Shown here one piece after another: positions 36,761 through 45,515 of a stretch of DNA of 64,000 nucleotides. The stretch covers positions 463,501-527,500 of the forward strand of contig NZ_CP038141.1 of assembly GCF_006542355.1 (NCBI RefSeq). Reading direction: 5' to 3'. This DNA comes from Swingsia samuiensis. Lineage in GTDB: Bacteria; Pseudomonadota; Alphaproteobacteria; Acetobacterales; Acetobacteraceae. The notes under the pieces are model-generated. The model was given only the letters and a program-made list of their open reading frames with translations, was not told the DNA's origin and ran no database searches. How positions within the stretch are numbered: position 1 is the first letter of the stretch; the number at the start of each line of letters is the position of its first letter. A program made the translations under genes and the position numbers.

Positions 36761-38035
36761 GTGTTTAAATCCCTCATTCCAATGCTCAACCGAGCGATGC
36801 CGTTAATGATGGCTTTATTTGTTATTCTGGCAATCGTGCAGGTTGCCGTTATGCTGCACCTTTCTACGCATAGTTTATACACAATTATAGATAGTGGTCG
36901 TGAATTTTACTTACCACTTGCTGCTATGATGAGCTTTTTTACAATTATTGGTTTATGTCATGAAAGTTCTTCTGAAAAAATAGCACGCAAGGGATTACGC
37001 CGAAGGAAAAGCTTACTCATGGATGTTCTCAGCCGCCTCACCAACCGTACAGAACTTGAAGAGCTTATGGCTCGCGAACAACATGAAACTGTTATTGATG
37101 CAGAAGAACTCGCGGCATCCTTACGAGCCCGCATCATCGGACAAGATAAAGTCTGTGAAGATATATCCCAACAGCTCAGACGCCGCCTTGCTCTCAAAAC
37201 CCGCGGAAAACCCGTTGGTGTGTTCCTTCTGGCCGGGCCGCCAGGAACAGGCAAAACATACTTGGCCAAACAGATTGCACGACAGATGGATCGCCCCCTT
37301 CTCCATTTCGACATGACGCAAATGTCGAGCGCTCATGCGGCCACTCAACTTTTTGGCTCGCCCAAAGGATATGTTGGTTCTGATACATTTGGAAAATTAA
37401 CTGGTGGGCTAAAAGAAAACCCAGATGCTGTCGTCCTTTTGGATGAGATTGAAAAAGCACATCCAGATGTGTTTAAAAAATTCTTAACAGCATGGAATGA
37501 TGGTCATATTACTGAGGCCTCTACGGGAGAGCAAGTTTCAACAACCCGTGCCATCTTTATGCTGACATCCAATATTGCAACAGAAGCCTTAACTGAAATT
37601 GCTGATCGATTGGCAGACGATCCAGATAAAATGCGCGCTGAATCCGTTGAGACACTGCGACGGTCAGGTTTTGCTCCAGAGGTTTTAAACCGTATTGATC
37701 GTATTTTTATTTTCCGCTCTTTGCGCGGATTAGATTTAGCGCGCGTTGCTGCTCTTGAGATCGAAGCCATGATTGAAAGCTATGGTTTGCATGTTGAAGC
37801 AGGTGGAATTGACGCAAACCTTCTTTTCCAAGTGATGCAAAAACAGAAAAACCTTGGCACGGGAGCCAGTGCGCGTGATTTGGTACGCTCTATTGAGGAT
37901 ATGATTAGTGAAAGCCTCATTATCGCTCGTCAGCAAGGCGCAAAGAAAGTCCGCTTAGTTTCACAGGAAAACAATGTTGTTGCTGAAATCGTTTCAGAAC
38001 AAGACATTCAACTGAGGAAAGAAAGTCGTTTATGA
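36761..38035 (+). CDS. Membrane-anchored ClpB-D2-like AAA+ ATPase
   Basis: 424 residues from a GTG with GAGGCGAAAG upstream. Two hydrophobic segments (about 13-33 and 49-65) anchor it, with a short loop between. A charged helical linker leads to one AAA+ module of the Clp/Hsp100 second-domain type: IIGQDKV entry motif (126-131), Walker A GPPGTGKT (159-166), aromatic pore-loop-like GYVG (203-206), Walker B VVLLDEIEKAHP (224-235), sensor 1 MLTSN (267-271), the arginine-finger region FAPEVLNRIDR (304-314) and sensor 2 GASARDL (368-374). No first AAA domain, no N-domain and no visible ClpP-docking loop. It probably threads or remodels a membrane-proximal substrate. Sandwiched between two unknown membrane proteins. 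Confidence 0.85.
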   Translation: MFKSLIPMLNRAMPLMMALFVILAIVQVAVMLHLSTHSLYTIIDSGREFYLPLAAMMSFFTIIGLCHESSSEKIARKGLRRRKSLLMDVLSRLTNRTELEELMAREQHETVIDAEELAASLRARIIGQDKVCEDISQQLRRRLALKTRGKPVGVFLLAGPPGTGKTYLAKQIARQMDRPLLHFDMTQMSSAHAATQLFGSPKGYVGSDTFGKLTGGLKENPDAVVLLDEIEKAHPDVFKKFLTAWNDGHITEASTGEQVSTTRAIFMLTSNIATEALTEIADRLADDPDKMRAESVETLRRSGFAPEVLNRIDRIFIFRSLRGLDLARVAALEIEAMIESYGLHVEAGGIDANLLFQVMQKQKNLGTGASARDLVRSIEDMISESLIIARQQGAKKVRLVSQENNVVAEIVSEQDIQLRKESRL

Positions 38036-38934
38036 CGGCTTTCTCACGCCTCTGGAAAAGAGCCCCTATCTGGCGCGCCTGTTTGATAGGAGCAATCGCC
38101 ACGACAGGAATGGCCGCTTTCTTCCCAACAGAAGGTCTTAAAAAAGCACTTCCTTGGCTACCGGGTAGCAGCCATAGTCTTTCTTTTCAAACCGCTCCCA
38201 ATCCCAATAATGACAATCAAACTGAAGTTCTAGAGCCTGATCCGACCATATTCGTACATGACCATATTTCAATTGCGGGCCGTATAGTGCCTCTCCCTGA
38301 AGGAAACTGGCACCCCATTCTGTCTGCACGCTTGCCCCCCAATGAAGCGTTATCATCCCAAGCACTTGTCCGGACTGAGAATGGAAGCGTTTCTGGTATA
38401 ATTATCGTCACAGCGACGCAAGAACCCATCTCTGCTGACAACATTAATTATCTTGATGCGGCATGTCATGATAATCGTAATTATATAACGCTTTTCGCGC
38501 CTCAAACCGATCAATCAGAGGAGTGTTCTTTTTTAGCGACTGCTCTGATGGTTGATCATCCAATCAGCCCAGATCCTTTTATCAAGACCACTTTCAATCG
38601 ATTAAATACCTTAGGCTTCCCGGTTCCATCTTTTTTTATTACTGCAACCTGGGGTCATGCTACCTTACAACAGGGAAGCCCCAATGCCCAATTTGAAACC
38701 GTTCAAATGTTCATGCCTCCTCTTGATAAAACATCTCATCAATTGTTAGCGCCTCTTTCAAACTGGGCAAACAACTCCTTACATTCATATCCCGAAGCTT
38801 CGCTCTTTATGACGCATGCGAAAAAATGGCTTCCTCTTTGGGCACATCTTTTACAAGATGGGTTTAATGGACACCTTTCAACGCAAGACCTTAAAAATTC
38901 ATCCGCCGGACAAGACCCAGCGGCCCCTCAGTGA
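38032..38934 (+). CDS. Single-pass membrane protein of unknown family, third gene of the AAA+ operon
   Basis: 300 residues starting in an ATGA overlap with the AAA+ gene stop. An N-terminal basic stretch and a hydrophobic helix (about 14-30) give an N-in topology with some 265 residues outside the cytosol. The exported part has two cysteines (CHDNRNYITL... and EECSF) that could form a disulfide, a central beta-rich region (HDHISIAGRIVPLPEGNWHPILSARL) and helical C-terminal half. No family recognised. Its last 7 nt overlap the convergent ABC transporter gene. Confidence 0.72.
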   Translation: MTAFSRLWKRAPIWRACLIGAIATTGMAAFFPTEGLKKALPWLPGSSHSLSFQTAPNPNNDNQTEVLEPDPTIFVHDHISIAGRIVPLPEGNWHPILSARLPPNEALSSQALVRTENGSVSGIIIVTATQEPISADNINYLDAACHDNRNYITLFAPQTDQSEECSFLATALMVDHPISPDPFIKTTFNRLNTLGFPVPSFFITATWGHATLQQGSPNAQFETVQMFMPPLDKTSHQLLAPLSNWANNSLHSYPEASLFMTHAKKWLPLWAHLLQDGFNGHLSTQDLKNSSAGQDPAAPQ

Positions 38935-40472
38935 TGTCCAAGATGGGGCCCCATACTCCGCCCCATTCTTTTCTCTACGAACCGTGCTAAACGAACAAAA
39001 GGCAGTCCGAGCAGAAGGTACGCGGCACCCACCATCAAACCTGTGCCAAAATAATCATAATATGTTGCCGATAAGCGCACATACGTCTGGCTTAACTCAG
39101 TCAATGTAATGACAGAAACCAATGAACTGTCTTTCAGCAATGAAATAAAATCATTCGTCATTACAGGCACAACGGTACGGAAAGCCTGAGGGATAATCAC
39201 TAGCCTTAAAGACTGCCAATGGGTCATGTTTAATGCAACAGCCGCTTCCATTTGCCCTCGCGGAACAGAAAGCAACCCTGCACGATAATTTTCTGCTTCA
39301 TAAGCTGAGTAATTTAGGCCCAGCGATAAGACCCCTGCCATGAAAGGAGACAAACGCACTCCAAAAGCTGGCAGCCCATAGAAAATAAAGAGCACTTGAA
39401 TCAGTAAAGGCGTGCCTCGAATAACTTCCACATATAACCCGACCAAAACCCTCAAGACCATCCCGCCATAGTGGCGTGACAAAGCCAGCACTAGACCCAA
39501 CCCAACAGCTAAGACCATTGCCAAAGCAGAGACGGCAAGGGTCATCAAAGCGGCTTTCCCAATAAGGGGTAGAAAACCAATATATCGATGCAGCAGAACC
39601 TTCCACTCGCTTCCGCTCATTCCGGCCATAGCCGTCTTATACTGCTGCCATTTCACGGGGGGTATATCGAGGTGTGAATGATCCCCCGTATAGTTCTCCA
39701 TTAAAGGGGTCCACAAATTCCATTGAGCCAGAATTTTATGAAGCGTCCCATCCTTTATCAATTCATTCAGGGCAACATTCACCTGATCCCGTAATGCCCG
39801 GCTACCCTGACTAAATGCTATCCCATATTCCATACTACCAATGGGTTCGCCCACCAGCTTCATATCATCCGTAATGGAGCCATAATACAGCGCTATAGGG
39901 GCATCCAACAAAATCGCATCCAACCGGCCATTTCTCAAATCTGAAAAGGCATTTGTCTCTTCTTCATACGAACTTAAGGTGACCTCTCCCACCCTTTGCA
40001 ACATTCGTTCAGCAATTGTATTTTTAATAGTTCCAACTTTGTGCGTTTTTAAAGCATCCAGTGTATCCAGCCCTGTTTCATCCTTACGAATAACAATTCG
40101 CTCACTCGTCACGTAATAAGGACGAGAAAATAATACAGCAGCCTTATGCTCAGGGGTCATTTCAATACCATCGACCACCATCGCATATAAATCACGGGAC
40201 AACCCGGGAATAAGACCGTCCCAATCATTCTGAACAAACCTTGCTTTTTTATGCATTCTTTCAGCAAGGGCATTCACCAGATCATACTCAAACCCGGTCA
40301 TTTGTGATTCATGTTGCGGATCATGAAACACGTAAGGAACATTGGCCTCCCCATCCGAGGCCCATGGTAAATCTGTTACGCCCTTTGCACCGGGAATAGA
40401 GATAGGTTCAGCATAAGCCCCGGATGCGCACAGCACCATTAGAGCACAGAAAAGTGCTGTCACTCTTTTCAT
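38928..40472 (-). CDS. Polar amino-acid ABC importer: binding protein fused to permease
   Basis: 514 residues. Signal peptide to about residue 21, then a type II periplasmic binding domain (VPYVFHDPQHESQMTGFEYDLVNALAERM... DGIEMTPEHKAAVLFSRPYYVTSERIVI) to about residue 250, a linker, and a HisM/GlnP-type permease domain with the EAA loop (AYEAENYRAGLLSVPRGQMEAAVALNMTHWQSLRLVIIPQAFRT). Such fusions tether the receptor to the pore. It is coded directly after, and overlapping by 1 nt, its ATPase gene. The substrate is likely a polar amino acid such as glutamine or histidine, unresolved. Confidence 0.92.
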   Translation of the reverse strand: MKRVTALFCALMVLCASGAYAEPISIPGAKGVTDLPWASDGEANVPYVFHDPQHESQMTGFEYDLVNALAERMHKKARFVQNDWDGLIPGLSRDLYAMVVDGIEMTPEHKAAVLFSRPYYVTSERIVIRKDETGLDTLDALKTHKVGTIKNTIAERMLQRVGEVTLSSYEEETNAFSDLRNGRLDAILLDAPIALYYGSITDDMKLVGEPIGSMEYGIAFSQGSRALRDQVNVALNELIKDGTLHKILAQWNLWTPLMENYTGDHSHLDIPPVKWQQYKTAMAGMSGSEWKVLLHRYIGFLPLIGKAALMTLAVSALAMVLAVGLGLVLALSRHYGGMVLRVLVGLYVEVIRGTPLLIQVLFIFYGLPAFGVRLSPFMAGVLSLGLNYSAYEAENYRAGLLSVPRGQMEAAVALNMTHWQSLRLVIIPQAFRTVVPVMTNDFISLLKDSSLVSVITLTELSQTYVRLSATYYDYFGTGLMVGAAYLLLGLPFVRLARFVEKRMGRSMGPHLGHH

Positions 40473-41230
40473 TAGAGAATTGTCCGCAAAAAGCGCCGTG
40501 TCCGTTCATGCGTCGGGTTAGCAAACATTAACTCAGGCTCCCCACTCTCAACGATCTGGCCACCTTCAATATACAATACACGATCTGAAGCCGCACGAGC
40601 AAAGCGCATATCATGCGTTACAACAATCTGCGTCATCCCCTCCGTATCCAAATCCCGCATGACAGACAGAACCTCTTCCGACACTTCTGGATCAAGCGCA
40701 GATGTCGGCTCATCATATAACATCACAGAAGGCTTCATCGCTAAAGCACGGGCAATGGCGGCACGCTGCTTCTGCCCTCCAGATAAACTATCGGGATAAC
40801 GCTCTTTAAGAGCCCCCAAACCAACCTTCTCAAGCAAATTACACGCAATATCACGCACCTCTACAGATGAAACGCCCTTAACGTGCATCGGTGCCATCAT
40901 GACATTATCTAATACCGTTCGGTGTGGAAAAAGATTAAAGGCTTGAAACACCATTCCTACGTGTGAACGCAATTGATGCGCTTGAGCCTCGTGCTTGCGG
41001 CTCCAATGCCCCCCTGAACACGACAGCATTATATTTTCGATACAGACAGAACCAGAATCAGGGTGCTCTAAAAAATTCAAGCACCGTAAAAACGTCGACT
41101 TGCCGCAGCCTGAAGGGCCAATAATGGAAACAAGTTCTCCACGCTCAACATCCAGCGATATTCCTTGCAGAATTTTATTCGCTCCAAAAGACTTAACAAT
41201 AGCCTTTGCCTGCAATACCAGATCTGTCAG
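40472..41230 (-). CDS. Polar amino-acid ABC transporter ATP-binding protein (GlnQ/HisP-like)
   Basis: About 250 residues with Walker A GPSGCGKS, Q loop MVFQAFNLFPHRTVLDNV, signature LSGGQKQR, Walker B VMLYDEPTSALDPE and the H loop VTHDM: the PAAT family ATPase. The start is unusual: the first ordinary codon is a TTG at 41215, with no ribosome site near it, whereas GGGGGAG stands 8 nt before an in-frame CTG at 41230 that would begin TDLVLQAKAIVKSFG, a good fit to homologues. The CTG is taken here with low certainty. First gene of the importer operon. Confidence 0.88.
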   Translation of the reverse strand: MTDLVLQAKAIVKSFGANKILQGISLDVERGELVSIIGPSGCGKSTFLRCLNFLEHPDSGSVCIENIMLSCSGGHWSRKHEAQAHQLRSHVGMVFQAFNLFPHRTVLDNVMMAPMHVKGVSSVEVRDIACNLLEKVGLGALKERYPDSLSGGQKQRAAIARALAMKPSVMLYDEPTSALDPEVSEEVLSVMRDLDTEGMTQIVVTHDMRFARAASDRVLYIEGGQIVESGEPELMFANPTHERTRRFLRTIL

Positions 41231-41357
41231 TTTAGAAACTCCCCCTCACCGATCATCCAACATGATAAAAACTGCTTTATCTATAGTGCTTTTCTCGTTT
41301 ACAAAAAACATAAATTCGCTTTTCCCAAGCTGATCTTCTAATAAGACCCCTTACTTC

Positions 41358-41987
41358 ATGCCTGATGCGCCCCTGTCTCCTCACGTCACCTCTCCCCTTT
41401 TGGATGTAAAAGACGTCTCTGTTATTCGTGGAGACAGGCTTGTTCTTGATCAGATCACTTTATCTCTCTACGCAGGAGATGCCTTGATTTTGACAGGAGA
41501 AAATGGAGCAGGAAAATCTACCCTTCTTCGCACAATCGCAGGCCTTAGAAAACCGGATCATGGCTCGATTTTACGCCAATGTTCTCTCTCTTGGCTCGGC
41601 CATCATGATGCACTTAAGCCCGGTCTTACAGTAGCACAAAATCTCGCCTTATCAGCCCAGCTTGGTCAAAACAATCTCACAACAGTCCTCAAAAGCCTTG
41701 AACTTGAACATCTCATCGACCAACCCGCACGCTTACTCTCCTCAGGGCAAAAACGCAGAGCGGCTTTTGCTCGTGTGATGCTTTCAAATGCCCCGTTATG
41801 GCTTTTAGATGAACCAACGGTCGGAATGGATGCTCGGAGCATTCAAAACATCGGCAGGATTATGTCTGCCCACCGCAATAACGGCGGGGCCATGATTGTG
41901 ACAACCCACGTTCCTTTGCCTTTAGAAAATACCTTGTCCTATACGCTCCCTTCTTTAGCTCCATCCGATACATTCTGGCTTTTATGA
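41358..41987 (+). CDS. ccmA: Cytochrome c biogenesis ATP-binding export protein CcmA
   Basis: 209 residues, short ABC ATPase: Walker A GENGAGKSTLLRTIAGL, GHHDALKPGLTVAQNL (family-specific), signature LSSGQKRRAAFARV, Walker B LWLLDEPTVGMD and H loop TTHVPL. With CcmB and CcmC it releases holo-CcmE for haem attachment to apocytochromes c. An ATGA overlap couples it to ccmB. Confidence 0.92.
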   Translation: MPDAPLSPHVTSPLLDVKDVSVIRGDRLVLDQITLSLYAGDALILTGENGAGKSTLLRTIAGLRKPDHGSILRQCSLSWLGHHDALKPGLTVAQNLALSAQLGQNNLTTVLKSLELEHLIDQPARLLSSGQKRRAAFARVMLSNAPLWLLDEPTVGMDARSIQNIGRIMSAHRNNGGAMIVTTHVPLPLENTLSYTLPSLAPSDTFWLL

Positions 41988-42649
41988 AAATATTTACCGC
42001 TTTAATCTTGAGAGATTTAAATATTGCGTTTCGTTTTGGAGCAGATACCCTCGCTTCAGTCTTATTTTTTATCCTTTGCGGCAGTTTATTTCCTCTTGCT
42101 CTAGGTCCCTCACCAGATCTTTTACGCCATATGGGCCCAGGTATTATATGGGTCTGCGCGCTTTTAGCTTCCTTGCTTCCTCTCGACAGAATGTTTGGCG
42201 CTGAATTGGAAGATGGCTCTCTTGATCTCTTAATGCTCACCACACTTCCTGCTTATGCCATTGCTCTCGCCAAGATAACCGCTCATTGGCTTACAACAGG
42301 CATTCCCCTTCTCCTTGCAAGTATTCCTCTGGGCATTATGCTAGGCATCAAAATCAATGAACTGCCATTATTATTAACAACCCTCGCTATCGGCACAGCT
42401 TGCCTTTCTCTACTAGGTGGGATGGCCGCTTCTATTGTTTTAGGGGCCCGTCGAGGAGGAGTTTTGCTCCCCCTTCTCGTACTCCCACTCGCCACACCTG
42501 TTCTTATTTTTGGCGCTTCAGCCTCTTATGCCACACAGCTGGGCACCTCCGCCACAGCGAGCCTTGATTTACTGGGAGCATGCCTACTCGCCAGCCTTCC
42601 TTTGTGCCCATTTGCCGCCGGCCAAGGCCTTAAAGCAGCAGTGGGTTAA
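41984..42649 (+). CDS. ccmB: Haem exporter protein CcmB
   Basis: 221 residues, six hydrophobic helices. RDLNIAFRFGADTLASVLFFILCGSLFPLALGPSPDLLRHMGPGIIWVCALLASLLPLDRMF and EDGSLDLLMLTTLPAYAIALAKITAHWL are the characteristic CcmB blocks. Membrane partner of CcmA in System I cytochrome c maturation. The usual next gene ccmC is missing here; a VTT-domain gene follows instead. Confidence 0.92.
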   Translation: MKIFTALILRDLNIAFRFGADTLASVLFFILCGSLFPLALGPSPDLLRHMGPGIIWVCALLASLLPLDRMFGAELEDGSLDLLMLTTLPAYAIALAKITAHWLTTGIPLLLASIPLGIMLGIKINELPLLLTTLAIGTACLSLLGGMAASIVLGARRGGVLLPLLVLPLATPVLIFGASASYATQLGTSATASLDLLGACLLASLPLCPFAAGQGLKAAVG

Positions 42650-42724
42650 AGAAAAACATTCCAAAGAAAATTAACTCCCGCTAAGGAATACCGGCATCTT
42701 AAAAACCAAAGGTTGTTTTATATT

Positions 42725-43303
42725 GTGATTAAATCGCTCTATGATCGTGTTGCACGCCTTGCAGCATCTCCCAATGCTGTCTGGTGGCTTATCGCTATTG
42801 CTGTGGCTGAAGCCTCCGTGTTCCCTCTTCCAGTCGATTTAATTCTAATCCCTATTCTCTTAGAACAACCCCAACGGGCTTGGTTTTTAGCTACAATATG
42901 CACCTTTGCCAGTGTTGCAGGAGGGGTTCTGGGCTGGTTTATCGGAGCATTCCTGATGCAACATATCGGCTTACCCATCGCGCATTTTTATCATGCTGAT
43001 GGCCGTATTCTGGCATTGGAAAACATGTTCCAACGCTATGGCATTTGGATTATTCTCGGAAAAGGCCTAACCCCTCTTCCCTATAAATTCGTAACCTTAG
43101 CAGCAGGCGCCGCACACTATCCTCTTACACCCTTTATTTTAGCAAGCATTGTCACACGAGGAGCACGTTTCTTTTTAGAGGCAGCCCTTCTACAAATATT
43201 TGGCCCATCCATTCGTGACTTTATTGAAAAACGCTTAACCATCATTTTGCTGGTTATACTGATTGTTATTATTGCTGGCGTAGCTCTGGTAGAGTTTTTC
43301 TAA
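42725..43303 (+). CDS. YqaA-like membrane protein (VTT/DedA-like domain)
   Basis: About 192 residues with four or five hydrophobic segments. AEASVFPLPVDLILIPILLEQP corresponds to the re-entrant E-x-x-x-P-x-P motif and GWIIILGKGLTPLPYKFVTLAAGAAHYPL (YGIWIILGKGLTPLPYKF here) to the second half of the VTT domain, with F/G-R replaced by GKG. YqaA/DedA proteins are thought to flip lipids such as undecaprenyl phosphate or support membrane homeostasis. Start is uncertain: a GTG at 42725 is used; a TTG at 42713 is in frame. Confidence 0.8.
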   Translation: MIKSLYDRVARLAASPNAVWWLIAIAVAEASVFPLPVDLILIPILLEQPQRAWFLATICTFASVAGGVLGWFIGAFLMQHIGLPIAHFYHADGRILALENMFQRYGIWIILGKGLTPLPYKFVTLAAGAAHYPLTPFILASIVTRGARFFLEAALLQIFGPSIRDFIEKRLTIILLVILIVIIAGVALVEFF

Positions 43304-43309
43304 AACACT

Positions 43310-43346
43310 CCACTCCCCCCGCCTTAATGATGGGGAAGAGGAGTGG
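43310..43346. terminator. Hairpin between convergent VTT and transglycosylase genes
   Basis: CCACTCC (43310-43316) pairs with GGAGTGG (43340-43346); inside, a C-run faces GGGG. It lies in the 55-bp space between the two convergent stops, so it probably stops both transcripts; U-runs are weak. Confidence 0.5.
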
Positions 43347-43358
43347 ATCCTAAAGGGC

Positions 43359-45332
43359 TTAATTCAAGGCTATATGTTCTTGAGCCAAAGCCCGTTCAGC
43401 CTTAAATGACGGCCATTCAGCGCGCGTCAAAGATTTTAAAGAGGGAGCTGCCATACCCATCTTTTTTGCATAACGCCATGTATATGTTAATGTTTTATGA
43501 ACATAATCACGCGTTTCAGCATTCGGCAAGGTTTCTATAAAAAAGAGCGGGTCATGCACGCTTGAGCTTTGATTGCTTTCCCAACGCGCAATAGCTCCCG
43601 GGCCGGCATTATAAGAGGCCAAAACACGAACAAGATCCCCCCCGCCTGCTTGTGTTGCCGAAATGCCTGCATGGTCAGATTGATGCGCGAGATAAATAAC
43701 GTAAAGCTGCCCAATTTCTAAATTCATGCTTGGATTATGTAGTCGAGCAACCATATCGGCTGGGATATTAATAACCGCTTGCCCATGAGCATCATACACA
43801 GGGTGAGACTGCGTTACAAAACTTGCTGTAATAGGCCGAATTTGCATCAACCCATGCGCTCCGGCTCCGGATGCAGCCATTGAGTCAAAATTGGATTCAA
43901 CCCGCGTCAGCGCATAAACCAGAGCGGGATCCATCCGAAAACCGTTTCTTGGATGCAGATTAGGGAAAGGTAAAGCCTCTGTTTCCTCTTTAGGGTGAGC
44001 CCCCACACTCATAATCAGAGACGCCATTTGCTCTGATAAATCTTCAAAACCAGCAGCTTGAGCAACCAACTGTAGAGACCTTGATCGTGCACTATCTGCC
44101 ACCAAATCAGGCCACATCCGACGCATCAAATCCTCAGCGCGTCCACGCTCCCCAACTTGAAGCAGAGCATAAAGCTGCTGCCCCTGAGCAAGAGCGCCAA
44201 TCGCCTCAACATCAATTTCACTCAAAACCGGAACGGGATCATGAAGCGTCACTTCCATATCAACATCAGCTAAGTGAGCATGCCCTTTACGTCCCTGCTC
44301 TAATGTTTGAGAAGCGAGCATCCCATAAAACGTATCATGATGATTAGCCGCGCGGTGCAACCACGACACATAAGCAGAAACAGCATGACTACGCGCTTTA
44401 GATCGAGCAGCCCAAAATGCAGCCGCTGCGTGTAGTTCTGATGAGGTAACAGGAGAATTCGCCGCTGACTGAAACAGCTCATAAGCCGTGTCAGTATGCC
44501 CTTCTCTCCAAGCCGAGAGACCAGCAACATATGCCGCCAGTCCGACTTGATGTTTGCCTTTTTCAAACCCTTCGCATCCAATGCGTAAGGCACTGCGCGT
44601 TGCTCCTTGAGCTAAGAGACTAAGTGCAACTTCCCCATATAATTGAGACGCATAAGCCCCTGTCATACCCGGAGTAACATCAATTAAGTGTAACGCACTC
44701 ATCGCCCCTTTTTCTCCAGAAGCAACGCGTTCTTGAACCGTCCTGTCTAAAAGAGGGTTCCGCGTAAAGGCTTTGGATAGAGGATCCGAAGTCTTCCCAT
44801 CAGGCAAATGAACCGTATCCGGCCGATCTTCCGGAGAGAGAGACTTCGTAAAATTCTGAACCTGAACGCTCCCTGCGGGAGCAAGACCTACCAACACTTT
44901 CTGAATATTGGCAGCATCAGGTGACGTGGGATAGGTACGCAGCCACGCTTTAAGCTGCTCCACATTGGGATGTGCATTCGGCATCAAATACCGATCCGCC
45001 AGAACATCCCCCAGAAGAACTGTATTTTTCAACAATCGCGTCTGCTCAATCGCCGTCTGGGTATCACCGCGGCGTTGAGCCTGAAAAATAGCTCGGTATC
45101 GACTAGCATCAGCAGCAGTCAGAGGATGCGGTAAACCAACTGCATCTCCGCCATGGGCTGGTATTTGAATTTCAGCAAATGCTGTTTCATCACCTGCATG
45201 ATCAGGCTGAGGGGGGAGAGGACGTACGCTCGCTGCACATCCTGCATGAAAAGTCCCACCGGCCAAAATTAACACACTCACAAGCAACGCTCGTGCTGTG
45301 CTTCCTGGGATGAAAGGGGTAATCCTTCGCAT
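43359..45332 (-). CDS. Lytic murein transglycosylase, Slt type, lipoprotein
   Basis: 657 residues. The signal peptide ends in a lipobox (TFHAGC, cysteine near residue 32), so an outer-membrane-anchored form is likely. A long alpha-superhelical region with TPR-like pairs fills residues about 80-430, then the catalytic GEWL-like domain: ALTRVESNFDSMAASGAGAHGLMQIRPITA (catalytic glutamate in RVESNF) and LASYNAGPGAIARWE. It cleaves peptidoglycan glycan strands to 1,6-anhydro ends. A CTTGCTA/TAGCAAG inverted repeat stands just upstream of the start. Confidence 0.92.
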   Translation of the reverse strand: MRRITPFIPGSTARALLVSVLILAGGTFHAGCAASVRPLPPQPDHAGDETAFAEIQIPAHGGDAVGLPHPLTAADASRYRAIFQAQRRGDTQTAIEQTRLLKNTVLLGDVLADRYLMPNAHPNVEQLKAWLRTYPTSPDAANIQKVLVGLAPAGSVQVQNFTKSLSPEDRPDTVHLPDGKTSDPLSKAFTRNPLLDRTVQERVASGEKGAMSALHLIDVTPGMTGAYASQLYGEVALSLLAQGATRSALRIGCEGFEKGKHQVGLAAYVAGLSAWREGHTDTAYELFQSAANSPVTSSELHAAAAFWAARSKARSHAVSAYVSWLHRAANHHDTFYGMLASQTLEQGRKGHAHLADVDMEVTLHDPVPVLSEIDVEAIGALAQGQQLYALLQVGERGRAEDLMRRMWPDLVADSARSRSLQLVAQAAGFEDLSEQMASLIMSVGAHPKEETEALPFPNLHPRNGFRMDPALVYALTRVESNFDSMAASGAGAHGLMQIRPITASFVTQSHPVYDAHGQAVINIPADMVARLHNPSMNLEIGQLYVIYLAHQSDHAGISATQAGGGDLVRVLASYNAGPGAIARWESNQSSSVHDPLFFIETLPNAETRDYVHKTLTYTWRYAKKMGMAAPSLKSLTRAEWPSFKAERALAQEHIALN

Positions 45333-45341
45333 AACGAGATG

Positions 45342-45372
45342 CTTGCTAACGGTTTTTCACCAAACTAGCAAG
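45342..45372 (-). promoter_or_regulatory. Inverted repeat just upstream of the lytic transglycosylase start
   Basis: CTTGCTA (45342-45348) and TAGCAAG (45366-45372) form a perfect 7-bp repeat with a 17-nt spacer, 10 nt before the start codon. It could be an operator or a hairpin covering the ribosome site. The remaining sequence up to 45515 is AT-rich and otherwise featureless. Confidence 0.3.
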
Positions 45373-45515
45373 TAAATGTTAATCGTTCGTAAAACCCTAG
45401 CCTGTGCGATGATACAGCTCAGCCCAAAAATATTCTAGTGGTTCGGCAAGGTTTTATGAGACTTTTTTCATATTTTTTGTATTTTTCTTACAAATTATTT
45501 AGGACTAATTTTATC

